Shown here one piece after another: positions 57,922 to 64,000 of a stretch of 64,000 nt of DNA (position 1 is the first letter of the stretch; each line of letters starts with the position of its first letter). The stretch spans positions 62,001 to 126,000 of the forward strand of contig NC_017586.1 of NCBI RefSeq assembly GCF_000240165.1. Direction: 5' to 3'. Below the pieces are notes generated by a model, which had not been told where the DNA came from, ran no database searches, and saw only the letters and a program-made list of their open reading frames with translations. Both the position numbers and the translations under genes were made by a program. This stretch comes from Streptantibioticus cattleyicolor NRRL 8057 = DSM 46488 (GTDB lineage Bacteria; Actinomycetota; Actinomycetes; Streptomycetales; Streptomycetaceae).

Positions 57922-57960
57922 GGCCGCGCCGTCCGCCTGTCGCCCGCGGACGGCGCGGCC
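57922..57960. terminator. 15-bp hairpin after the secreted repeat protein
   Basis: A perfect 15-bp stem (57922-57936 with 57946-57960) and a 9-nt loop, 31 bp after the stop codon of the 56712-57890 gene. A likely terminator. Confidence 0.78.
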
Positions 57961-58051
57961 CCGCCACCTCCGTGGCCGTCGGCGGCCCGGCGTGGGACGC
58001 TGGACGCAAGGACACGAGAGGGGCCGCCACCGAGGAGACTCGGGAGGGGCG

Positions 58052-59530
58052 ATGGGACGAGAGGTCCCCCGGCTCGACTTCACCCGCGACGACCGCCGCC
58101 GGTACCGGGAGAAGATGCGCGCCTGCCTGGACGCCCTGGCGCTCATGCTGCGCGGCGTCCGGTTCGACCAGGAGCACCCGCAGGTCGGGCTGGAGCTGGA
58201 GCTCAACCTGGTGGACGACGACGCCGAGCCCGCCATGCGCAACACCGAGGTGCTGCGGGCCATCGCCGACCCGGCGTGGTCGACCGAGCTGGGCCGGTTC
58301 AACCTGGAGGTCGACATCCCGCCGCGCACCCTGACCGCCGGCGGACCGGGCGACTGGGAACGCGAGGTGCGCGCCGCCCTCAACCACGCCGAGGCGCGGG
58401 CCGCCGCGCTCGGGGTGCACCTGATCATGGTGGGCATCCTGCCGACCCTGCGGCAGCAGGACGTCGGGATCACCGCGCTCTCCGAGAACCCCCGCTACCA
58501 CCTGCTCAACCAGCAGGTCTTCGCCGCCCGGGGCGAGGACCTGCGGATCGCCATCGACGGTCCGGACCGGCTGCGCACCTGGGCGGAGAGCATCACCCCG
58601 GAGGCCGCCTGCACCAGCACCCAGTTCCATCTCCAGGTGGCCCCACTGGAGTTCGCCGCCTGCTGGAACGCCGCCCAGGCGATCGCCGGGGTCCAGGTGG
58701 CGCTCGCCGCCAACTCGCCCTTCCTGTTCGGCAAGGAGCTGTGGCGGGAGACCCGGATCCCCCTCTTCGAGCAGGCCACCGACACCCGCGCGGTGGAGCT
58801 GAAGGAGCAGGGCGTGCGCCCCCGGGTGTGGTTCGGCGAGCGCTGGATCACCTCCGTCTTCGACCTGTTCGAGGAGAACGTGCGCTACTTCCCCGCCCTG
58901 CTGCCCATCTGCGACGAGGACGATCCGCTGCGCACCCTCCAGGACGGCGACACCCCCGCGCTGTCCGAACTCACCTTGCACAACGGCACCGTCTACCGCT
59001 GGAACCGCCCGGTGTACGACGTGGTGCACGGCGTTCCGCACCTGCGGGTGGAGAACCGGGTGCTGCCGGCCGGCCCCACCATGGCCGACGTGACCGCCAA
59101 CGGCGCCTTCTACTACGGGCTGGTGCGCGCGCTGGCGGAGGAGGAACGCCCGGTGTGGTCGCGGATGTCGTTCGCCGCCGCCCGCGACAACCTGCACGCC
59201 GCGGCCCGGTACGGCATCGACGCGCGGCTGTACTGGCCGGGGATGGGCGAGGTGCCCGCCCCCGAACTCGTGCTGCGCCGCCTGCTGCCCCTGGCCCACC
59301 AGGGGCTGGAACGGGCCGGGGTGGACGCCGACTGGCGCGAGCCGATGCTCGGCATCGTGGAGCAGCGGTGCGTCACCGGACGCAACGGCGCCACCTGGCA
59401 GGCCGAGGCGTTCCACGCCGTCGACGACCGGTTCAACCTCGGCGTCCACCAGGCGCTGCGCCGGGTGACCGCCGACTACATGGAGTACATGCACCTCAAC
59501 GTGCCGGTGCACACCTGGCCGGTCGACTGA
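58052..59530 (+). CDS. glutamate-cysteine ligase family 2-like protein
   Basis: A 492-aa member of the GCS2/carboxylate-amine ligase family (YbdK/EgtA-like), ATP-dependent enzymes that join an amino group to a glutamate-type carboxylate. It shows VGLELELNLVDDD near residue 46, GRFNLEVDIPPRTL near 90, and HLRVENRVLPAGPT near 330, with glutamates expected to bind Mg-ATP. The family also contains enzymes of unknown substrate in actinomycetes, so gamma-glutamylcysteine synthesis is not proven. GGGAGGGG precedes ATG 58052. It is monocistronic. Confidence 0.85.
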   Translation: MGREVPRLDFTRDDRRRYREKMRACLDALALMLRGVRFDQEHPQVGLELELNLVDDDAEPAMRNTEVLRAIADPAWSTELGRFNLEVDIPPRTLTAGGPGDWEREVRAALNHAEARAAALGVHLIMVGILPTLRQQDVGITALSENPRYHLLNQQVFAARGEDLRIAIDGPDRLRTWAESITPEAACTSTQFHLQVAPLEFAACWNAAQAIAGVQVALAANSPFLFGKELWRETRIPLFEQATDTRAVELKEQGVRPRVWFGERWITSVFDLFEENVRYFPALLPICDEDDPLRTLQDGDTPALSELTLHNGTVYRWNRPVYDVVHGVPHLRVENRVLPAGPTMADVTANGAFYYGLVRALAEEERPVWSRMSFAAARDNLHAAARYGIDARLYWPGMGEVPAPELVLRRLLPLAHQGLERAGVDADWREPMLGIVEQRCVTGRNGATWQAEAFHAVDDRFNLGVHQALRRVTADYMEYMHLNVPVHTWPVD

Positions 59531-59654
59531 TCCCCCACCGCGTCGGAGCGGCGCACTGTAGCAACACCTCCGCCCCGGCGGGGCCGGATCGCGGTGAAGT
59601 CAGGAGAAAGGGGGATGCCGGGGCGTCCGCCGCCCGGGCGGTCGGCGGCGACAC

Positions 59655-59670
59655 TAGCCTGCCGCGCGTG
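59655..59670 (+). promoter_or_regulatory. -10 box and probable leaderless start
   Basis: TAGCCT (59655-59660) lies 7 bp before GTG 59668, with no ribosome binding site between. This fits a leaderless transcript. Confidence 0.45.
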
Positions 59671-60774
59671 GAGATCTTCGCCGACACGCTCCGCCGATTC
59701 CCGCTCGTCGCCCGGCCCCGCCCCAACTGCCCGCCGCTGCGGATGCGGACGGACGAGCTGTGCGCGCTCGCGGAGGCCGCGGACCGGGACGACAGCCTGC
59801 CGCTGGCGTCCGCCGTGCACAACCAGGCCGCGCTGCTCGCCTCGGACGTGGGGCTGCCGGAGCTGGCCCGGGCCTGGTGCCGGCGGCACGCCGAGGTCTA
59901 CCTGCGGGCCGTCCCGCTGTCCGCCGCCACCGCGCGCCAGGCGCTCGAACCGCTGGTCAACCTCGGCCGGTTACAGGTGCGGGACGGCGCCGCCGCGCAC
60001 GCCGTGCGACTGCTGGACGCGGTGTACGAGGCGGTCGCCACCGGCCGGCCCACCGAGGTCGACGGGGTGGCGCTGCCGGCCGCGGAGCTGACCGCGACCG
60101 AGGGTGACCACGACGCGGTGGTGCGCTGGCTGTCCGGGGTCCGGCTCGCCGACGCCGTGCGCGCGCTGATCGGCTTGGGCCGCTGGCAGGACGCGGAGGC
60201 CCGGCTGCGGCGGCAGGGCGCGGTGGGGGCGCGGATGTCGGAGGGACGCCAGGTGGCGGTGGTCTGCCGGGTGCTCGCAGGCGACGCCGAGGGCGCGCTG
60301 GCGCTGGTGGGGCGGACGGTCGCGGGCGAGCCGTGGGAGGCCGCGGTGACCGCGTGCCTGGCCGCGCTGTGCCGGCGGGCGGACGGCCACCCCGCCGCCG
60401 CGGACGCCGACGCCGCGCTCGACGCCTGCCGCCGGCTCGACCTGCCGCCCCGCCTGACGGTCTTCGCCACCCGCCTCGCCCTCACCGCCGTCGACGTCAG
60501 CGGCGGCACCGGCCACCCCGGCGCCCGCGACCTCGCCCACGACCTCCTCGACCGCACCACCGGCCGCCGCGACGGCTACGCGGCCCGCGAGGTACTCGGA
60601 CACCCCGGCTGCGCCGTATTTATGACGGAGCATCAGCTCAAGGAGCTGACCGACACCGTGGACGCCTGCGGCCTCGGCCACGGCTCCCTGCCGGCCGCGT
60701 CGCAGGCGGCGCTGTCCACCGCGCTGGAGACCGCCGAGGCCGTGATCGCCCGAGTCCTCACGGCAGGCGGCTGA
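59668..60774 (+). CDS. hypothetical TPR-like helical protein
   Basis: A 368-aa cytoplasmic protein, almost entirely helical and Ala/Leu/Arg-rich, with repeated helix pairs (ELARAWCRRHAEVYL, QALEPLVNLGRLQVRDG, ADAVRALIGLGRWQDAEARLRRQG) that look like degenerate TPR/SEL1 units. No catalytic motif is seen. Its start, GTG 59668, is supported by a -10-like TAGCCT just upstream. A degenerate copy of its last codons follows the gene (60794-60856). Confidence 0.72.
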   Translation: MEIFADTLRRFPLVARPRPNCPPLRMRTDELCALAEAADRDDSLPLASAVHNQAALLASDVGLPELARAWCRRHAEVYLRAVPLSAATARQALEPLVNLGRLQVRDGAAAHAVRLLDAVYEAVATGRPTEVDGVALPAAELTATEGDHDAVVRWLSGVRLADAVRALIGLGRWQDAEARLRRQGAVGARMSEGRQVAVVCRVLAGDAEGALALVGRTVAGEPWEAAVTACLAALCRRADGHPAAADADAALDACRRLDLPPRLTVFATRLALTAVDVSGGTGHPGARDLAHDLLDRTTGRRDGYAAREVLGHPGCAVFMTEHQLKELTDTVDACGLGHGSLPAASQAALSTALETAEAVIARVLTAGG

Positions 60775-60793
60775 GCCGGACGGCGGGGCAGTC

Positions 60794-60856
60794 GGCCACG
60801 ACTCCCTGCCGACCGCCGGGGCCGTGGTCACCCGGGCCCTGACGGCAGGCGGTTGA
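60794..60856 (+). pseudogene. degenerate duplicate of the 3' end of the preceding gene
   Basis: Twenty codons and a stop read GHDSLPTAGAVVTRALTAGG, matching the two ends of the last 32 codons of the preceding gene (GHGSLPAAS ... AEAVIARVLTAGG) with the middle deleted. It has no start codon of its own. This is a relic of a tandem duplication. Confidence 0.6.
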
Positions 60857-60898
60857 GCCGGGGTGACCGTCCGGCACGCCGTGTGCTTCGATGCCGCC

Positions 60899-61426
60899 AT
60901 GACCGGCAACCCCCTGGCCCCGCGCGTCCGTCGCCGCCGCGACGCCGACCTCGACGGCTGCGCCCGTGCCCTGCGCGCCGTCCACGAACACGACGGCTAC
61001 CCCGTGGAGTGGCCCGCGGACCCGGTGGCGTGGCTGCGCCCGCCCCAGTTGCTGGCCGCCTGGGTGGCCGGAACGGGTACCGGCGTCGCCGGCCACGCCG
61101 CGCTGACCCGTGGCGGCCCCGGCGACGCCGCGGCCGAGGCGTGGGGCGCGTACGGGGGCGCAGACCCCGCGGCCACCGCACTGGTCGGCCGCCTCTTCGT
61201 CGACCCGGCGGCCCGTGGCGCGGGCCTCGGCGCGCTCCTGCTCGACCAGGCGGTACGCGAGGCCCGGCGCGTCGGCCTCCATCCGGTCCTGGACGTGGTG
61301 TCCACCGACACCGCCGCGGTGGCGCTCTACGAACGGCTCGGCTGGATCCGTACCGCCTCCGCCGACCAGGTGTGGGGTTCCGGCCGCACGGTGACGGTGC
61401 GCTGCTACGCCGCCCCGGCGGGGTGA
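60899..61426 (+). CDS. GNAT-family N-acetyltransferase
   Basis: A 175-aa GCN5-related acetyltransferase. The acetyl-CoA motif A is GRLFVDPAARGAGLGALLLDQAV (about residues 98-120), followed by motif B PVLDVVSTDTAAVALYERLGW, a classic GNAT end. The acceptor is unknown. I chose ATG 60899, where the domain starts; GTG 60863 is an in-frame alternative adding 12 residues. No clear ribosome site is seen for ATG 60899, so it may be leaderless. Confidence 0.85.
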   Translation: MTGNPLAPRVRRRRDADLDGCARALRAVHEHDGYPVEWPADPVAWLRPPQLLAAWVAGTGTGVAGHAALTRGGPGDAAAEAWGAYGGADPAATALVGRLFVDPAARGAGLGALLLDQAVREARRVGLHPVLDVVSTDTAAVALYERLGWIRTASADQVWGSGRTVTVRCYAAPAG

Positions 61427-61503
61427 CCGGAACGCGGCGGACGTGGCCGGGTGTTCTTCCGGACGGAACCCGCGCACCCCCTGGCGTTCCGTCGCCGGGC
61501 GCA

Positions 61504-61518
61504 TACTCTGCGGACATG
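61504..61518 (+). promoter_or_regulatory. -10 box and leaderless start of the phosphoesterase gene
   Basis: TACTCT (61504-61509) lies 6 bp before ATG 61516 and no ribosome site is present. The same geometry occurs at 54905-54919. Confidence 0.55.
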
Positions 61519-62982
61519 GACTGCTGCCCTCCGTCCCGCCGCCAGGCCCTGCTGTGGACCGGTCTGGCGGCGGTGGCCACCACCGCACTGGGCGCCGCGC
61601 CCGCCGCGCACGCCACCGCACCGGACGCGCTGCTCGTCACCGACCTCGACGTGGTCACCGTCACCGACACCAGCGTGGTGATCACCTGGTTCAGCGGCTC
61701 GCGCACCGAGCGGGACCGCTACGGCGCCCCCGCCCCCGTCCCCGGCGACACCGAGCTGCTCCTCGGCGACCCGGGCAACCCAGCCTCGCTGCGTACCGTC
61801 CTCCACGAGGACGGGCCCACCGCGTTCCACTACGCGGAGGTGCACGGCCTGGAGCCCGGGCGCACCTACGCCTTCGAGGCGCGTACCGCGGGCCGGCCGG
61901 CCCAGCAGTCGTCATTGCAGTTCCCCGGCAGCGGCGGCTCGATGGACCTGCCCGGGGTCTTCACCACCCTCCAACCGCCGCCCGGCAGGCCGCTGTTCAC
62001 CATCGCGCTGGCCAACGACACCCACATCGGCGAGCAGACCAGCGGCATCGTCCACGGCGCCTGGCCGCCCTCGTTCCAGCAGGACCCGGGGCTGCCGCCG
62101 TACCCGGAGGTGATGCTCGGCGCGATGCTGGAGGACCTGCGCCGGCCCGACCGCGGCGCCGACGTCCTCGTGGTGGCCGGCGACCTGACCTCCGAGGCGA
62201 GACCCGCCGACGTGGCACGGGTACGCCAACTCCTCGACGGGTGGGGGACGTTGGGCACCGATTACTTCGTGGCCCGGGGCAACCACGACCGGCCGCACGT
62301 GGGGGACGCGTACGCCGGGTGCACCCCGGTCTCCGGCGCCGCCGACCACCACGACTGCTGGGGGGACGTGTTCACCTACCGGCGGCAGGCGCTCACCGAG
62401 CACGAGGTGGGCGGCCTGCGGCTGATCGGGCTGGACACCACCACCCTGGACGCGCCCGGCGGCACCCTGGAGGAGGCGCAGTTCGCCGAGCTGGCCCGGC
62501 GGCTGCGGCACGACAAGGAGCGGCCCACGCTGCTCTTCGGCCACCACCCGGTGACGTACGAGTCGGCGGTCACCACGGCGGCCGGCCCCTCCTTCGACCT
62601 CGACCAGCACCAGGCCCGCCGGCTGGAGGCGCTCTACCGGCGCACCCCCGGGGTCTTCCTGCACCACAGCGGCCACACCCACCGCAACAAGCGCACCTTC
62701 GCCGACGACGCGGGACGGGTGGAGTTCCTGGAGGTGGGCGCCGTCAAGGAGTACCCCGGCGGCTACACCCTGGTGCGGCTGTACACCGGCGGCTACCAGG
62801 TCACCTTCCACAAGACCCGCTCCGACCTGGCCCGCCGGTGGAGCCAGCGCAGCCGCGCCGAGTACTTCGGGGTCTGGCCGCACTACACGCTGGGCACGAT
62901 CGCCGACCGCAACCACACGGTGGTGCGCGACCTGTCGGGGCTCACCCGGCCCACCGGTACGCGGACGGCGACCGGCGGCTGA
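61516..62982 (+). CDS. Tat-exported metallophosphoesterase
   Basis: A 488-aa exported phosphoesterase. The N-terminus carries a twin-arginine signal (SRRQALLWTGLAAVATTALG), with cleavage near AHA (about residue 33). An FN3-like/purple-acid-phosphatase N-terminal domain (about 40-150) precedes the metal centre: NDTHIG (about 166), VVAGDLTSEA (about 217), ARGNHDRPH (about 252), FGHHPVTYE (about 340) and HHSGHTHRNK (about 385). The Asp/Asn/His set is complete for a dinuclear site. The substrate could be phosphate esters or cyclic nucleotides. Tat export suits a protein folded with metals. Confidence 0.9.
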   Translation: MDCCPPSRRQALLWTGLAAVATTALGAAPAAHATAPDALLVTDLDVVTVTDTSVVITWFSGSRTERDRYGAPAPVPGDTELLLGDPGNPASLRTVLHEDGPTAFHYAEVHGLEPGRTYAFEARTAGRPAQQSSLQFPGSGGSMDLPGVFTTLQPPPGRPLFTIALANDTHIGEQTSGIVHGAWPPSFQQDPGLPPYPEVMLGAMLEDLRRPDRGADVLVVAGDLTSEARPADVARVRQLLDGWGTLGTDYFVARGNHDRPHVGDAYAGCTPVSGAADHHDCWGDVFTYRRQALTEHEVGGLRLIGLDTTTLDAPGGTLEEAQFAELARRLRHDKERPTLLFGHHPVTYESAVTTAAGPSFDLDQHQARRLEALYRRTPGVFLHHSGHTHRNKRTFADDAGRVEFLEVGAVKEYPGGYTLVRLYTGGYQVTFHKTRSDLARRWSQRSRAEYFGVWPHYTLGTIADRNHTVVRDLSGLTRPTGTRTATGG

Positions 62983-63071
62983 CCTGCCGTCCGGCGGGCG
63001 GCGCTGCCCCATGCCGACGATTTCCGGTCCGCCGGCCGGTGCCCGCTCCCCCGCGCGGGCAGGGATCGGGC

Positions 63072-63857
63072 ATGCCCCTGCTCGTCGGAACCTCGGGGTG
63101 GCAGTACAAGGACTGGCGTGGCGTGCTCTACCCGCCCGACGTGCCGCAGCGCGCGTGGCTGGCGGAGTACGCCCGGCGGTTCGCCACCGTGGAGAACAAC
63201 AACGCCTTCTACCGCCTGCCCTCCCCCGAGACCTTCGCGGCCTGGCGGGAGACGACCCCGGAGGGGTTCGTGATGGCGGTCAAGGCGAGCCGTTTCCTGA
63301 CCCATATGAAGCGGCTGCGGGATCCGGCGGAACCGGTGGAGCGGCTGCTGCGGCACGCCGCCCCGCTGGGGTCGCGGCTGGGCCCGGTGCTGTTGCAGCT
63401 GCCGCCCACGCTGCGGGGTGACGCCGGTCTCCTCGACGCCTGCCTGGAGCGCTTCCCGGCCGGGGTCCGGGTGGCGGTGGAGCCGCGTCACGAGTCGTGG
63501 TGGACGCACCCGGTGCGCGCGGTGCTGGAGCGCCAGGGGGCCGCGCTGTGCTGGGCCGACCGGCTGGCGCGTCCGGTAACCCCGCTGTGGCCGACGGCCG
63601 GATGGGGATACGTGCGCTTCCACGTGGGCATCGCCTCGCCGTGGCCGCGGTACGGGCGGCGGTCGCTGGTGTCGTGGGTGGAGCGGATCGCGCGGGAGTG
63701 GCCGGACGACGCCGACGTCTTCGTGTACTTCAACAACGACCCCGGGGCGGCGGCGGTGCTGGACGCGGTGGCGTTCGCCCGGCTGGCCGCGGCGGCGGGG
63801 CGGACGGTGGGGCGGACACCGGCGATTTCGGGCCGTTCCGGGCCGCCGGGCCGCTGA
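63072..63857 (+). CDS. DUF72 family protein
   Basis: A 261-aa TIM-barrel-like protein of the DUF72 family (YecE-like). Typical markers are LVGTSGWQYKDW at the N-terminus, FATVENNNAFYRLPS, FVMAVKASRFLTHMKRL, VAVEPRHESWW and DVFVYFNNDPGAAAV near the end. The biochemical role of the family is unresolved. ATG 63072 is preceded by AGGGA. A monocistronic gene. Confidence 0.92.
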   Translation: MPLLVGTSGWQYKDWRGVLYPPDVPQRAWLAEYARRFATVENNNAFYRLPSPETFAAWRETTPEGFVMAVKASRFLTHMKRLRDPAEPVERLLRHAAPLGSRLGPVLLQLPPTLRGDAGLLDACLERFPAGVRVAVEPRHESWWTHPVRAVLERQGAALCWADRLARPVTPLWPTAGWGYVRFHVGIASPWPRYGRRSLVSWVERIAREWPDDADVFVYFNNDPGAAAVLDAVAFARLAAAAGRTVGRTPAISGRSGPPGR

Positions 63858-63875
63858 CCGGTGCGCTACCCGTGG

Positions 63876-63897
63876 TGGCGCGGGCCGTGCCGCGCCA
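63876..63897. terminator. short hairpin after the DUF72 gene
   Basis: TGGCGCGG (63876-63883) and CCGCGCCA (63890-63897) form an 8-bp stem with a 6-nt loop about 19 bp after the stop codon; further imperfect pairing extends it. A weak terminator candidate. Confidence 0.4.
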
Positions 63898-63973
63898 TGG
63901 TGGTACCCGGCCCGCGCGCTCCACCGCGCCGGGCCCGTTCCGGTCCCCGCTTCGCGTCACCCACGGAGGTCGC

Positions 63974-64000
63974 ATGTCCCCCGGAACCGCTCCGCCGCAC
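63974..64000 (+). CDS. start of a gene cut by the window edge
   Basis: GGAGGT lies 5 nt before ATG 63974, and the frame stays open to the window end (nine codons, MSPGTAPPH). Too short to identify. Confidence 0.5.

Overview
The window is very GC-rich, with G/C strongly favoured at third codon positions and frequent GTG/TTG starts. Its gene content (cebREFG-bglC, treS-pep2, secreted GH6/GH18/GH3 hydrolases, XRE/kinase/DUF2690 protein, lasso peptide genes) points to Streptomyces or a close relative. It reads as chromosomal sequence: I see no transposase, integrase, tRNA, rRNA, CRISPR array or replication origin. Genes at both edges are cut.

Layout. 1-5.2 kb: lipase-type hydrolase tail, PucR-type regulator, CapA-type protein, small repeat protein and an APC permease. 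5.2-13.7 kb: a cellulose/cellobiose utilisation locus. The operon cebE-cebF-cebG-bglC and the divergent cebR share one perfect CebR box, and a second perfect box precedes a secreted GH6-FN3-CBM2 cellulase. 13.9-17.7 kb: a GDPD lipoprotein, then a compact lasso-peptide cluster (44-aa precursor, cyclase, RRE, leader peptidase) with no adjacent exporter. 17.8-22.7 kb: a divergent TetR/SDR pair with twin operators, and treS-maltokinase. 22.9-33.5 kb: two paralogous acyltransferase-3 membrane proteins flank an uncharacterised five-gene operon (DJ-1, ThDP enzyme, NTF2-like, second DJ-1, AGE-type epimerase); a DsbA-like protein and an MFS exporter follow.

33.8-40.8 kb: a secreted B-lectin/nuclease fusion next to a possible immunity-like protein, a more AT-rich gap with a gene remnant, a candidate imiditide-type RiPP pair (43-aa Asp/Gly/Pro-rich peptide translationally coupled to a PIMT-like methyltransferase), and an HTH-Ser/Thr kinase-TM-DUF2690 protein. 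40.8-47.1 kb: divergent xylA / xylB-ROK regulator around an AT-rich inverted repeat, then a secreted GH3 enzyme. 47.2-52.5 kb: VOC protein, PoxB-type ThDP enzyme, glpF-glpK. 52.7-64 kb: GH18 chitinase behind a DasR/chi-type direct repeat, polysaccharide deacetylase, glutamate-cysteine ligase homologue, several probably leaderless genes, a Tat-exported phosphoesterase and a DUF72 protein.

How the genes fit together. Secreted GH6 and probably GH3 release cello-oligosaccharides, CebEFG import them, intracellular BglC hydrolyses them and CebR senses them. Xylose, glycerol and chitin are handled by the xyl, glpFK and GH18 loci. The most novel-looking content is the two RiPP loci (15.0-17.7 and 36.7-38.0 kb), the DJ-1/ThDP/AGE operon (24.3-29.9 kb) and the lectin-nuclease pair (33.8-36.0 kb).
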